Below, piece by piece: positions 11,579 through 20,534 of a DNA stretch of 64,000 bases. How positions within the stretch are numbered: the first letter of the stretch is position 1; each line of letters opens with the position of its first letter. The stretch is from Marinobacterium sedimentorum (GTDB lineage Bacteria; Pseudomonadota; Gammaproteobacteria; Pseudomonadales; Balneatricaceae): positions 62,001-126,000 of the forward strand of contig NZ_JALDYX010000001.1 in assembly GCF_024267675.1 (NCBI RefSeq), in the 5' to 3' direction. Position numbers and translations under genes: made by a program. The notes beneath the pieces were generated by a model. It made no database searches and was not told where the DNA came from. It was given only the letters and a program-made list of their open reading frames with translations.

Positions 11579-11652
11579 TCCTGCTCAGCGCCTGGACGCC
11601 AGCAACAGAAAGTCTACTTAACCTAGCTCAGCAGCCACTTCGGAATGATATT

Positions 11653-12504
11653 ATGCAGCGCTACAAGATCGTGCATCACACCTACTACAACTTCTCCAAC
11701 GAGGTTTCGCTGGGTGAACACACACTGCTGCTGCGACCGCGCGAAGACCATGAACTGCGCATCCAGGCGTTTTCCCTCGACATCAGCCCGGCGGCTACGC
11801 TGCTGTGGCATCGGGACGTAGAAGACAATTCAGTCGCCCTGGCCAATTTCACCCAGCCCTGCCGCCAGCTGGTCGTCAAAAGCGAAGTCATTATTCAGCA
11901 GTACAACGAAGCCCCGCTGGATTTCCTGGTGTCGGACTACGCACTGAGCTACCCGTTCAGCTACCAGCCGAATGACGAACCCATGCTGGCGCCCTACCAT
12001 ACGCTGCCCGACGCGCACACCAGCGCCATACTGCACGCCTGGATCGGCAATTTCTGGCAAGCGGGCGAGAAAATTCAGACCTACAGCCTGCTGCAGCGCA
12101 TCGCCGAGCATATTTACCAGACCCTGAGTTATCGCGTGCGCGAAGAACCCGGCGTGCAGAGCGCCCGCCAGACGCTGGAATACGGTACCGGCTCCTGCCG
12201 CGACTTCGCCGTGCTCTTTATGGAAGCCGCCCGCTACCTGGGTCTGGCGGCCCGCTTTGTCAGCGGCTACCTGCACGCAATACTGGCGCCAGACAGCAAC
12301 GGCGCCACCCATGCCTGGGCTGAAGTCTACCTGCCCGGCGCCGGCTGGAAGGGGTTTGACCCGACCATCGGCAAGATCGCCGGCACCGACCATATCGCCG
12401 TTGCCGTAGCACGCCTGCCCCATGCGGTTCCGCCCATTGCAGGCTCTTACCGCGGCAGCGCCAGCTCCACCCTGGATGTCGGGGTCTGGGTAACCAAGGT
12501 TTAG
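11653..12504 (+). CDS. Transglutaminase-like family protein (2), with bacterial transglutaminase N-terminal domain
   Basis: 283 residues. Residues 1-80 form the Bact_transglu_N domain (HTYYNFSNEVSLGEHTLLLRPR), followed by the core with Cys182 (GTGSCRDFAVLF), His220 (THAWAEVYLPG) and Asp236 (FDPTIGK). Homologues often sit with circularly permuted ATP-grasp/alpha-E genes in an amide-bond metabolism cluster; those partners are not nearby here. Adjacent to, and in the same direction as, the first transglutaminase-like gene. Function unproven. Confidence 0.85.
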   Translation: MQRYKIVHHTYYNFSNEVSLGEHTLLLRPREDHELRIQAFSLDISPAATLLWHRDVEDNSVALANFTQPCRQLVVKSEVIIQQYNEAPLDFLVSDYALSYPFSYQPNDEPMLAPYHTLPDAHTSAILHAWIGNFWQAGEKIQTYSLLQRIAEHIYQTLSYRVREEPGVQSARQTLEYGTGSCRDFAVLFMEAARYLGLAARFVSGYLHAILAPDSNGATHAWAEVYLPGAGWKGFDPTIGKIAGTDHIAVAVARLPHAVPPIAGSYRGSASSTLDVGVWVTKV

Positions 12505-12648
12505 GTCGGCGGGTGATCTGGCGCCCTAAAACGCCTGGCAGGCTGCCGGAAAGCATTCGCGAGGCAGCCAGCCCAATGGCTGCGGCAAAGGTATGTGCAG
12601 CCCGACCACCAGACTCAATGAAAAGCCCCTTATTTCAGGTGCTGGCGC

Positions 12649-13926
12649 TTAGAAGCGATCAACGCGATAGGGCTGCGGATCAATCGGCGGCGCCTCCCCC
12701 GACATCATGCTGACCACCAGCTCTGCGCTGATTGCCGCCTGGGTCAGACCCAGATGCTGGTTGCCGAAGGCGAACCACAACCGTTGGTGCAGCGGGTGGC
12801 GGTCGATCACCGGCAGCGAATCCGGCAGCGTGGGTCTGTGTCCCATCCATTCCCGGGTCTTGAGCGCCGGGTTCGCCAGTGCCGGCAGCAGCGCCTGACT
12901 GTGATGACGCAACACCCGGAAACGGCGTGCGAAGGGCTTGAGCTTGAGGCCGCCGAGCTCGGTAAAGCCGACCGCGCGCAGGCCGGAGTCCAGTGGACTC
13001 ATGACGAAACGCCGCTCCGCCGACCCGATCGGCCGGTTGAGTTCCGTACCCACACCCTCGAAGCTCAGGTGGTAGCCGCGCTCGGCTTCCAGCGGTACCT
13101 CAATACCGACACCCTGCAGCAGCGGTTTGCTCCAGGCACCGGCGCAGACCAGCACCTGGTCGAAGTGCAGCACCCCGGTGTCGGTCTGCAGGCCGACACC
13201 GTCATTGTCGGGCATCAGCTTCTCGACTGCCTGCTGCACGAAGTCTGCGCCCCGTGTCTGCAGAGCCTTGAACAGCTCCTGACACAGGCTGTAAGGTTCG
13301 CGTACCTGGCAGGCATCGGGAAAATAGAGTGCATGGCTGACAGTGCCGGCCAGCGCCGGCTCCAGCTCGACCAGTCGGGCACCCTGCACCAGCTCCGTGC
13401 GGATATTCCACTGCCGCAGATCCTCGGCATGACGGTGGGCATCGTCAAGCCGGTTCGAGGATTCCCATACCAGCAGATAGCCGGATCGGCACAGCTGTGC
13501 ACTGGCACCTATATCCTCGAGGCAGCGTTGCCAGGCCGCAACTGCCGCACGATTGAGGGCGACCAGCCCATCCCGCGAGCGCGCGACTTGTGCCGGCCGG
13601 GCGGCCATGACGAAGCGCGCCAGCCAGGGCAGGATCCAATGCAGGTAGCGCAGCGGCAGCGCCAGCGGCCCGCGGGGGCTGAGCCACAGGCACAATGCCG
13701 AACGCAGTGTCTTCCCGGTGGACAACGGGTTGATCAGCTCGGTGGCGATATATCCGGCATTGCCGAAGGACGCGCCCTTGCCGGGTGCCTCCCGATCGAT
13801 CAGGGTGACCCTGTACCCCTTGCGCTGAGCTTGCAGCGCACAACAGAGTCCCACAACCCCGGCGCCGATGATGGCAACGGTCGTGGGTTGGGAGCCGGTA
13901 CGCGGTGCAGAACCAGGGGCGTGCAT
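12649..13926 (-). CDS. FAD-dependent amino-acid oxidoreductase (DadA-like)
   Basis: 425 residues of the DAO superfamily: an N-terminal dinucleotide fold (VAIIGAGVVGLCCALQA, with acidic LIDRE at the end of strand 2) and the C-terminal FAD loop GNQHLGLTQA. Overall closest by eye to the small subunit of D-amino-acid dehydrogenase and to D-hydroxyproline dehydrogenase. AGGAG precedes the ATG, whose A is shared with the stop of the NhaC remnant (TGATG), so the two are coupled. With a pyrroline-carboxylate-reductase-like gene and an AraC regulator nearby, oxidation of a D- or imino-amino acid is a fair inference. The substrate is not settled. Confidence 0.8.
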   Translation of the reverse strand: MHAPGSAPRTGSQPTTVAIIGAGVVGLCCALQAQRKGYRVTLIDREAPGKGASFGNAGYIATELINPLSTGKTLRSALCLWLSPRGPLALPLRYLHWILPWLARFVMAARPAQVARSRDGLVALNRAAVAAWQRCLEDIGASAQLCRSGYLLVWESSNRLDDAHRHAEDLRQWNIRTELVQGARLVELEPALAGTVSHALYFPDACQVREPYSLCQELFKALQTRGADFVQQAVEKLMPDNDGVGLQTDTGVLHFDQVLVCAGAWSKPLLQGVGIEVPLEAERGYHLSFEGVGTELNRPIGSAERRFVMSPLDSGLRAVGFTELGGLKLKPFARRFRVLRHHSQALLPALANPALKTREWMGHRPTLPDSLPVIDRHPLHQRLWFAFGNQHLGLTQAAISAELVVSMMSGEAPPIDPQPYRVDRF

Positions 13927-14219
13927 CAGATAGCTCCTGCGGTGTTGCTGGCGAGTACGGTGGTCGCCAGTTCGCGGTTTTGCGGATCGGCATCATCGGA
14001 CTCGGCACGTTTGGAGAACCAACCGGTCTGGGCATAGATAATCCCGATGGCCGGCGACAGCCAGCAGGCAAAGGCCAGCGGCGCATAGAGCATATTGCTG
14101 TAATCGCCGGATACCACCGTCAGCCCCAGCGCGCCTATGACAAAGGCACCACCGGCATTCCAGGGTATCAGCGCGACCCAGAGGTTGGGCATTTCGATGT
14201 GCGCGGCTTGTTGTTGCAT
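13926..14219 (-). pseudogene. NhaC-type Na+/H+ antiporter, C-terminal remnant (97 aa)
   Basis: Encodes only the last two membrane segments of an NhaC-family carrier: VALIPWNAGGAF matches the conserved PWNxxGAF of the family, then YAPLAFACWLSPAIGIIYAQTGW. Full members are roughly 450-500 residues, so about four fifths are missing, and no upstream remains are seen before the neighbouring terminator. Curiously, AGGAG stands 8 nt before its ATG and its stop overlaps the oxidoreductase start, so it may still be translated and serve mainly to couple the next gene. Probably once a transporter gene in operon with the oxidase. Confidence 0.65.
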
Positions 14220-14368
14220 GTCCGGAACTCCTCACGATGAGTGATCTCGCTGCTCACCGCTATGCCATTGTTGTTTTAATAAACCCTGCTGCCGCACAGA
14301 CTGTGCTCGCAGGATAACCTCCACGAACGGAGGGATTCCTCAAGCCGCAGGAGCAAACTTCAGGAAAT

Positions 14369-14398
14369 AAAAAAGGGCCCTTCATACAGGAAGGACCC
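14369..14398 (-). terminator. Rho-independent terminator after the ornithine-cyclodeaminase-family gene
   Basis: On the minus strand GGGTCCTTC, loop CTGTAT, GAAGGGCCC, then six T: a 9-bp stem with one G-U pair. It ends the reductase transcript 10 nt after its stop, so the NhaC remnant and oxidoreductase need another promoter in 14220-14368. Confidence 0.8.
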
Positions 14399-14407
14399 AA
14401 GAGGCAT

Positions 14408-15364
14408 TCAGCTCTGAGTGCGGTACGCCAGAATGGCGGCCGCGAGGTCTTCTCGCGAATCCCCGACGGATTTGAACAGGGTGATCGCGTTTTCGGAATC
14501 AGACAGCGCAGCGCGGCCACCGTGCCGGCCAGAGCACAGATCCGCAAACTCGGCGACGATGCTGTCGGGGGTGATCGCGCCTTCGCGGATGGGTATGATC
14601 AGATCGCCGGTCTCGCTGAGCGCACCGGCCCGGACATCGACGAATACCTCGCAACGCTGCATGGCACTGTTGTCGGTTTCGCGCATGGTCGGCGTGAAGC
14701 TGCCAACCAGATCGAGGTGGGCGCCAGGCCTGAGCCAGTCCCCCAGCACCAGGGGTTCGGTGGCAAGGGTGGCGCAACTGATGATATCGGCCTCGCCGGC
14801 GGCCTGTTGCAACCCGTCGGCGCGACACACATGGGCGTCGATACCGTCGCTGCGCAATTCGGCCACCAGCGCCGAGGACGCCGCCTCATTGCGATCCCAG
14901 ACGCGGACCCGGCGGATCGGCCGCACGCTCATGTGGGCCGGGATCAGCCGTCGTCCCATGCGGCCGGCACCGACCATCAGCAGCTCGCGGCTGTCTTCGC
15001 GGGACAGAAAACGGGATGCCAGCGCGGACGCCGCCGCGGTGCGGCGGGCCGTCAGCTCGTTACCCTCGAGCTGTGCCAGCGCATTGCCGGTCTTGCCGCA
15101 GCTGAGCAGGTAATGGCTGCTCAGGCCCGGCATATGGCGGGCACTGTTGCCGGGAAAGACGTTGACCTGCTTGACCCCCAGATATTCCCCCGGGATCCAG
15201 GCCGGCATCAGCAGCAAGGTCGCTTGCGGCTCGCCGGGAACTTCGACACCATGGTGATGACGCACCGGAGAACAGACGTCGTCGCGGGAAAAGATATCGC
15301 GCAGCGACTCGATCATGAGGTTCCAGGGCAGCGCATCACGGACCTGCTCGGCGTTCAGTTGCAT
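14408..15364 (-). CDS. Ornithine cyclodeaminase/mu-crystallin family; likely delta1-pyrroline-2-carboxylate reductase
   Basis: 318 residues with the substrate Lys65 in GVKQVN and the NAD(P) loop GAGRMG (132-137). The stretch HLDLVGSFTPTMRETD replaces the ornithine-cyclodeaminase version and resembles reductases of delta1-pyrroline-2-carboxylate / piperideine-2-carboxylate (LhpI type), which reduce imino acids to L-proline or L-pipecolate. GGGAGAAG lies 6 nt before the ATG. It is divergent from an AraC regulator (123-nt gap with a palindrome) and followed by a strong terminator. True ornithine cyclodeaminase activity is less likely but not excluded. Confidence 0.75.
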   Translation of the reverse strand: MQLNAEQVRDALPWNLMIESLRDIFSRDDVCSPVRHHHGVEVPGEPQATLLLMPAWIPGEYLGVKQVNVFPGNSARHMPGLSSHYLLSCGKTGNALAQLEGNELTARRTAAASALASRFLSREDSRELLMVGAGRMGRRLIPAHMSVRPIRRVRVWDRNEAASSALVAELRSDGIDAHVCRADGLQQAAGEADIISCATLATEPLVLGDWLRPGAHLDLVGSFTPTMRETDNSAMQRCEVFVDVRAGALSETGDLIIPIREGAITPDSIVAEFADLCSGRHGGRAALSDSENAITLFKSVGDSREDLAAAILAYRTQS

Positions 15365-15391
15365 ATCGGCTTCTCCCGTTGGTAATCTGTC

Positions 15392-15403
15392 TTACCATGG
15401 TAA
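15392..15403. promoter_or_regulatory. Palindromic operator candidate between the reductase and araC-type genes
   Basis: TTACCATGGTAA, a perfect 12-bp palindrome, 28 nt upstream of the reductase ATG in the short divergent gap. Its place fits autoregulation or control of the reductase by the adjacent regulator, though AraC sites are more often direct repeats. Confidence 0.45.
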
Positions 15404-15487
15404 CGAAACCGGCATCATTGCCATTGACCCAGACTCTGGCATTCCATACCCAGACTACGAAACTCCCCATCCAGCGCGGATTCGTCA

Positions 15488-16312
15488 ATGAAGAACAGCC
15501 AGGCGCGGCGCAATCTGATCGCGCGACAAAGCGGCGAGCACAACCATGACCATGCCCAGGTGCTGATAGGCTGGCGCGGGCGCATGGACTGCCGCTTCGA
15601 CGACACCGCCGGGTGCCTGGTCAGCGGCCGCGCCGCGCTGGTGCCGGCCGGTGCCGGTCACCTGTACGCGGGGCTGAGCGACGATAGCGAACTGCTGGTG
15701 ATCGACGTTTCGTTCGTCGATCCCTATATAAGATCGCTGGAAAGCGCCTGCGCTCTGCAGTTCAGCGACACCCTGTTCCAGCGGCCGGAGATCATTACGC
15801 TGGATGCGGTGACACTGCCGCTACTGGATTTTGCCGCCACCCAGCTGCAACAGGCTCAGCAACCGGGCAAAGCCCTGATCAGTTGCCAGCTGGTATCCCT
15901 GTTCATGACACAGCTCTGTCAGCTCTATTCATCCGACAGTATCCGGCTAGCGGCCCGGGCACGCCTGGATATCACTGAACTGAACCGTTTCATCGACCGC
16001 CGCCTCGCCGAGCCACCTAGCAATGCGCAGCTGGCGAGCGCCATGAACCTCAGCGAAAGTCATTTTTACGCCCTGTGCCAGCGTCAGCTCGGCGTGACGC
16101 CTCAGCACTACCTGATGCACCGCCGCCTGCAACAGGCGCAGTACCTGCTACTCAACAGCCGCATGCCGCTCGCGGCCCTGGCGCAGGAAGTCGGCTTTGC
16201 CGATGCATCCAGCTTTTCCCGGGCTTTCAAGAACCACTTCAGTGAAACACCGGGCGCCGCCCGGCGTTCCATGCAGGCTCCGCGCCAAGCACACAGGGCT
16301 AGGACGCAATAA
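15488..16312 (+). CDS. AraC-family transcriptional regulator
   Basis: 274 residues. The N-terminal half is a cupin-like sensor (GEHNHDHAQVLIGWRG near 16-31). The C-terminal ~100 residues are two helix-turn-helix motifs, with SNAQLASAMNLSESHFYALCQRQLGVTPQHYL and the AraC signature LALAQEVGFADASSFSRAFKNHF-like stretch (shown here only in part as GFADASSFSRAF). Divergent from the ornithine-cyclodeaminase-family gene, so probably its activator in response to an amino or imino acid. Ends shortly before a bidirectional terminator shared with lipA. Confidence 0.9.
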   Translation: MKNSQARRNLIARQSGEHNHDHAQVLIGWRGRMDCRFDDTAGCLVSGRAALVPAGAGHLYAGLSDDSELLVIDVSFVDPYIRSLESACALQFSDTLFQRPEIITLDAVTLPLLDFAATQLQQAQQPGKALISCQLVSLFMTQLCQLYSSDSIRLAARARLDITELNRFIDRRLAEPPSNAQLASAMNLSESHFYALCQRQLGVTPQHYLMHRRLQQAQYLLLNSRMPLAALAQEVGFADASSFSRAFKNHFSETPGAARRSMQAPRQAHRARTQ

Positions 16313-16324
16313 ACCGCAGCCAGC

Positions 16325-16351
16325 AAAAAGGAGCCCACGGGCTCCTTTTTT
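16325..16351. terminator. Bidirectional terminator between the AraC gene and lipA
   Basis: AAAAA, GGAGCCC, AC, GGGCTCC, TTTTTT: a near-perfect stem flanked by A and T tracts, usable from both converging genes. Confidence 0.85.
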
Positions 16352-16406
16352 ACATTTAGCTATTAACATTCAGCTAGTTATGCTACCCGCAGGGGGTCGT
16401 TCAGAC

Positions 16407-17387
16407 TTAACCGACCTTCTCACCCTTGGCCTGCAGATCGGCATGGTAGGACGAACGCACCAGCGGACCTGAAGCCACATGGGAGAAGCCCATTTCCTTG
16501 GCCTGACGTGCAAAGTCGTCGAACTCGTCCGGCGTTACGAAACGGTCGACCGGCAGGTGGCTGCGGCTTGGCTGCAGATACTGACCAATGGTGATCATGT
16601 CGACATTGTGTGCCCGCAGGTCACGCATGACCGCGACGATCTCTTCATTGGTTTCGCCCACGCCCACCATCAGGCCAGACTTGGTGCGGATACCGGGCTG
16701 ACGCTGCTTGAAGCCTTCGAGCAGATCCAGTGACCATTCGTAGTCGGCGCCGGGGCGTACCTGCTTGTACAGGCGCGGCACGGTTTCCATGTTGTGGTTG
16801 AAAACATCCGGCGGTGTGGCACTGAGAATCTCCAGCGCAACATCCATGCGGCCGCGGAAATCCGGCACCAGGGTTTCAATTTCGATGGACGGTTGGCGCT
16901 CGCGGGTTTCGCGTACGCAGTCGGCGATATGCTGGGCACCGCCATCACGCAGGTCGTCGCGGTCAACCGAGGTGATAACCACATAGCGCAGACCCAGGTC
17001 CGCAATGGCGGTGGCCAGCTCGCGGGGCTCATCGGCGTTCAGCGCATTGGGGCGACCGTGGGCCACATCGCAGAACGGGCAGCGACGGGTGCAGATATCA
17101 CCCATGATCATGAAGGTGGCGGTACCGTTGGTGAAGCACTCGCCGATATTCGGGCAGCTGGCTTCTTCACAGACGGAAGACAGTTTGTGCTCACGCAGCT
17201 TGGACTTGATGCGCTGTACCTCGGCAGAGGAGCCCATGCGCACTCGAAGCCAGGCGGGCTTGCGTGGCATTTCATCTTTCTCGGTGGGGATAACCTTCAC
17301 CGGGATACGGGCGACCTTTTCGGCGCCGCGAAGTTTGACACCCTGCTCGACGCGCGCGCCAGCGGTTTTGTTATCAGAACTTGCCAT
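16407..17387 (-). CDS. lipA: Lipoyl synthase
   Basis: 326 residues; radical SAM enzyme that inserts two sulfurs into octanoyl chains bound to lipoyl domains. Both clusters are visible: the auxiliary one through Cys73, Cys78 and Cys84 ([13 protein letters not shown]) and the radical SAM one through Cys99, Cys103 and Cys106 (CTRRCPFC). The C-terminal serine region is present ([10 protein letters not shown]). Follows lipB by 7 nt in the same direction, so both cofactor steps are co-expressed. Confidence 0.97.
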   Translation of the reverse strand: MASSDNKTAGARVEQGVKLRGAEKVARIPVKVIPTEKDEMPRKPAWLRVRMGSSAEVQRIKSKLREHKLSSVCEEASCPNIGECFTNGTATFMIMGDICTRRCPFCDVAHGRPNALNADEPRELATAIADLGLRYVVITSVDRDDLRDGGAQHIADCVRETRERQPSIEIETLVPDFRGRMDVALEILSATPPDVFNHNMETVPRLYKQVRPGADYEWSLDLLEGFKQRQPGIRTKSGLMVGVGETNEEIVAVMRDLRAHNVDMITIGQYLQPSRSHLPVDRFVTPDEFDDFARQAKEMGFSHVASGPLVRSSYHADLQAKGEKVG

Positions 17388-17394
17388 ACAATCG

Positions 17395-18045
17395 CTAATC
17401 CAATCTGGTTCTGCGGGACACCGTAGTATACCCGATTTTGTTGATCAAAATATCACCCATACGGCTGACGGCGGCCGCGCTGTCCAGCCCCGATACCAGG
17501 CTCGAGAGCTGGGTCATCGCCATGCCGGCATAGCCGCAGGGGTTGATGCGCAGGAAGGGCTCCATGTTCATGTCCAGGTTCAGCGCCAGGCCATGGAAGG
17601 AGCAGCCACGGCGCACCCGCAAGCCCAGCGAGCAAATCTTGGCATCGCCGACATAGACGCCGGGGGCATCCGGCTTGGGGTAGGCTTCAATTCCATACTC
17701 CCCCAGCAGCTCGACGACACTCTGCTCCATCAGATCCACCAGATCACGCACGCCCAGGCTTTTGCGACGCAGGTTCAGCAGCAGGTAGACCACCAGCTGA
17801 CCGGGGCCATGGTAGGTCACCTGACCACCACGATCGGCCTGCACCACCGGAATGTCTCCGGCATTGAGCACATGCTCGGCCTTGCCGGCCTGCCCCTGGG
17901 TAAACACCGGAGCATGTTCCAGCAGCCAGATTTCATCCGGCGTCTGGTCATCGCGGCTATTGGTGAAGTCCTGCATCTGCTGCCAGCTAATGTCATAGGG
18001 CACCTGTCCCAGACTGCGCAGAATCAGCGTATCGGCAACGGCCAT
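17395..18045 (-). CDS. lipB: Octanoyl-[acyl-carrier-protein]:protein N-octanoyltransferase
   Basis: 216 residues from the ATG at 18045, which overlaps the ybeD stop (TGATG). A 28-residue upstream extension in frame is rejected because it lies inside ybeD. Hallmarks: [16 protein letters not shown] and the acyl-thioester Cys in the NPCGYAG stretch, with Lys in [10 protein letters not shown]. It transfers octanoate from ACP to lipoyl domains for LipA. Confidence 0.96.
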   Translation of the reverse strand: MAVADTLILRSLGQVPYDISWQQMQDFTNSRDDQTPDEIWLLEHAPVFTQGQAGKAEHVLNAGDIPVVQADRGGQVTYHGPGQLVVYLLLNLRRKSLGVRDLVDLMEQSVVELLGEYGIEAYPKPDAPGVYVGDAKICSLGLRVRRGCSFHGLALNLDMNMEPFLRINPCGYAGMAMTQLSSLVSGLDSAAAVSRMGDILINKIGYTTVSRRTRLD

Positions 18046-18317
18046 CAAATGACCATTTTGACGCGACCGGAGGACTTCAGGTCCTGGTGCATCTGCTCCA
18101 GCTGCTCGGCACCTGTGGCGGTAATGCAAAAGCGCACTGACTGGAAAGTGCCCTTGTTGCTGTCCTGCACCGTGACGCTGGCAACATCGAGATCCGGTGC
18201 GTACTTGAGCACGGTTTCGATGACGTAATCCCGAAAGTCGGTGCTGTTAACACCAATCACCTTGATCGGATAATCGGGGCAGGGAAACTCAATTTTTGGG
18301 GGTTGCTGTTCGCTCAT
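18045..18317 (-). CDS. ybeD: DUF493 family protein YbeD
   Basis: 90 residues, the small ACT-like YbeD/UPF0250 protein usually found before lipB (start of the fold: [14 protein letters not shown]; end: SSGRVKMVI). The stop overlaps the lipB start. Its function is unclear; context has long suggested a role around lipoate or regulation, unproven. Confidence 0.92.
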   Translation of the reverse strand: MSEQQPPKIEFPCPDYPIKVIGVNSTDFRDYVIETVLKYAPDLDVASVTVQDSNKGTFQSVRFCITATGAEQLEQMHQDLKSSGRVKMVI

Positions 18318-18320
18318 TAC

Positions 18321-19175
18321 TCACTCCCCCGTCATCAGCTGCTGCTGGTAACGGGCCAACAATTCAAACATTCGAGCCCAGACGGGCCCCTTGTTACCGC
18401 TGCCGATGGGGATATCATCCACCCTTGTCACCGGCACCACGCCGCGGGTCGAACTGGAAATCCAGACTTCGTCGGCATTCATCAGGCTATCGTAATCGAT
18501 ATCCACTTCCTGATACTGCATGCCGTTGGCATCGGCCAGGCCCAGTACCAGCTCCCGGGTAATTCCGCCCAGAATATCGGAGCTGCGCTTGGGCGTATAG
18601 ATCACGCCCTGGCGCACCACAAAGAGATTGCAGGAGGTGCCTTCGGTCAGTACACCATCGCGCAGCAGCAGTGCCTCATCCGCACCCTGATCCCTCGCCT
18701 GCTGCAGCACCAGAATATTGGGCAGTAAACCGGTGGACTTGATATCACAGCGATGCCAGCGCAGGTCCGCTGTGACAATGGCGCTAAGACCAACCACATC
18801 CGCTGCCGCCACCGCGGCGAAATTGCGCACCGGCGCACAGCAGGCAAAGACCGTGGGTTTAAGCCTGGCATCATAGCTGTGGCTGCGGCTGCCGCAGTCA
18901 CCACGGGTCACCTGCAGATATACCGACATGGTGCCGCCGCCATTGCGCTGTACCAGCTCGTCCATCAGCACGGCCCAGTCGATATCGGCCTGAATGCGCA
19001 CCGCCCGCAGGCTGTGTTCCAGCCGGGCTATATGCTCCTGCAGCCTGAAGCCGATGCCGCGAAAATAGGGCACCACCTCATAAACACTGTCGCCGAACAG
19101 AAATCCGCGATCGAAAGGCGACACTGTCGCCTCTTCAGAGGCCATGAACTGACCCTTGAGATATACGATATTCAT
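18321..19175 (-). CDS. dat: D-amino-acid aminotransferase / branched-chain aminotransferase-fold class IV PLP enzyme
   Basis: 284 residues from the ATG at 19175, preceded by AGGAG; a TTG six codons earlier is unlikely. Fold type IV features are SPFDRGFLFGDSVYEV, the PLP Lys in DIKSTGLLPN and the phosphate-binding EGTSCNLF. D-alanine aminotransferase makes D-Glu/D-Ala for the wall. The place between dacA and ybeD-lipB is conserved in Pseudomonas-type genomes. Aminodeoxychorismate lyase, a relative, is a weaker alternative. Confidence 0.85.
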   Translation of the reverse strand: MNIVYLKGQFMASEEATVSPFDRGFLFGDSVYEVVPYFRGIGFRLQEHIARLEHSLRAVRIQADIDWAVLMDELVQRNGGGTMSVYLQVTRGDCGSRSHSYDARLKPTVFACCAPVRNFAAVAAADVVGLSAIVTADLRWHRCDIKSTGLLPNILVLQQARDQGADEALLLRDGVLTEGTSCNLFVVRQGVIYTPKRSSDILGGITRELVLGLADANGMQYQEVDIDYDSLMNADEVWISSSTRGVVPVTRVDDIPIGSGNKGPVWARMFELLARYQQQLMTGE

Positions 19176-19244
19176 CGGCGTCCGGCTCCTCAATCCGTCG
19201 GCACTGTGCAGGCGGAAGGATCAGTGGGTACTTACTTTAAAGGT

Positions 19245-20465
19245 TTAGCCAATCAAACTGAGGAAGAACAGCAGGATGCTGTGCCAGATGCGCTTGAGCA
19301 GGCCACCCTCGGCGACATCCTCCAGCGCAACCAGCGGCACCTCGCGCACGGTTTCACCGTTGAGCGTCACCCGTAAACGGCCATATTCCTGCCCCTGCAC
19401 GACCGGCGCCTCAATCACGCGATCCACATCCAGCGAGGCTTCCAGCTGATCGGTCTGGCCACGGGGTACAGTAACCGCCAGGGATTCGGCCAGTCCCAGA
19501 CGCACTTCGCCACGCTGCCCCCCCCAGACAGTGGCGCTATTCAGCGGCGTGCCACCATCGTACAGCTTGTGGGTACGGTAGTAGCGGAACGCATAGGCCA
19601 TCAGCTTCTGGGTTTCCTGCGCGCGCGACTCTTCACTGCTGGTGCCGAGCACTACGCTGATCAGGCGCATGTCGTCGCGCTTGGCCGACGCCACCAGGCA
19701 GTAGCCGGCTTCTTCGGTGTGACCGGTTTTCAGGCCGTCAACCGAGTCATCTCGCCACAGCAGGCGATTGCGGTTGGGCTGGCGAATTTCGTTGTAGGTG
19801 AAGTATTTCTCGGAATAAATCGGGTAGTTTTCCGGAAACTGGCGAATGATCGCCCGCGCCAGAATAGCCAGATCACGCGCCGTGGACATATGCTGATCCG
19901 CAGGCAATCCGGTGGCGTTGCGGAAATAAGTGTTCTTCATGCCCAGCAGGCCGGCATGCTGGTTCATCAGGTCGGCAAAGGCCGACTCGCTGCCGGCGAT
20001 ATGCTCCGCCACGGCAACAGAGGCATCGTTGCCCGACTGAATAATGATGCCCTGCAGCAGGTCGATAAGCTTGACCTGGGTACCTTCACGCACGAACATG
20101 CGCGAACCTTCGGTACGCCAGGCCTTTTCGCTGATCAGCACCATATCATCCTTGGAGATGTTGCCCTTGGCCAGTTCGTACTCGACTATATAGGCAGTCA
20201 TCATCTTGGTCAGGCTGGCGGGTGCAAACTGCTCGTCTTCCTTGTCCGAGAGCAGAATCTCACCGGTTTCGGCATCCATCACCAGGTAGGAGGTAGCCGC
20301 GATCTGGGGCGAGGCCGGTATCAGCTCGGCCGGAGACAGTGTCGGGGTCGCGTTGAGCGTCGGAGTCGCGTTCAGGGTCGGCGTTTCAGCCTGTACGGGG
20401 CCTGTCAGAAGCAGTGAGCAGAGGAAAAAGCCGCATAGTCGAGTGTATATCGGTCGTTGAGCCAT
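19245..20465 (-). CDS. dacA: D-alanyl-D-alanine carboxypeptidase (PBP5/6 type)
   Basis: 406 residues: signal peptide to about residue 26 (VQAETP), peptidase S11 domain with SLTK (84-87), SGN (144-146) and KTG (246-248), the PBP5 C-terminal beta domain and an amphipathic C-terminal membrane anchor (IWHSILLFFLSLIG). It trims the terminal D-Ala of stem peptides in the periplasm. Odd: just after the signal peptide there is a short tandem repeat, PTLNATPTLNATPTL (29-43), not part of the family. Downstream of rlpA in the elongation cluster. Confidence 0.95.
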   Translation of the reverse strand: MAQRPIYTRLCGFFLCSLLLTGPVQAETPTLNATPTLNATPTLSPAELIPASPQIAATSYLVMDAETGEILLSDKEDEQFAPASLTKMMTAYIVEYELAKGNISKDDMVLISEKAWRTEGSRMFVREGTQVKLIDLLQGIIIQSGNDASVAVAEHIAGSESAFADLMNQHAGLLGMKNTYFRNATGLPADQHMSTARDLAILARAIIRQFPENYPIYSEKYFTYNEIRQPNRNRLLWRDDSVDGLKTGHTEEAGYCLVASAKRDDMRLISVVLGTSSEESRAQETQKLMAYAFRYYRTHKLYDGGTPLNSATVWGGQRGEVRLGLAESLAVTVPRGQTDQLEASLDVDRVIEAPVVQGQEYGRLRVTLNGETVREVPLVALEDVAEGGLLKRIWHSILLFFLSLIG

Positions 20466-20534
20466 GATTCTCGTTATTCAGTTCGCGGGAAATTGGGTGC
20501 AGGGTAGACGTCTTGGGAGACTAAAAGTTCTACT

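Noticed and set aside
12754..14037. 427-codon plus-strand ORF opposite the FAD oxidoreductase
   Set aside because: The minus-strand frame has the FAD motif and a good ribosome site; the plus-strand frame has neither.
14220..14368. Missing NhaC N-terminus as frameshifted remains
   Set aside because: Only ~150 nt before a terminator, with no hydrophobic coding stretch in any frame.
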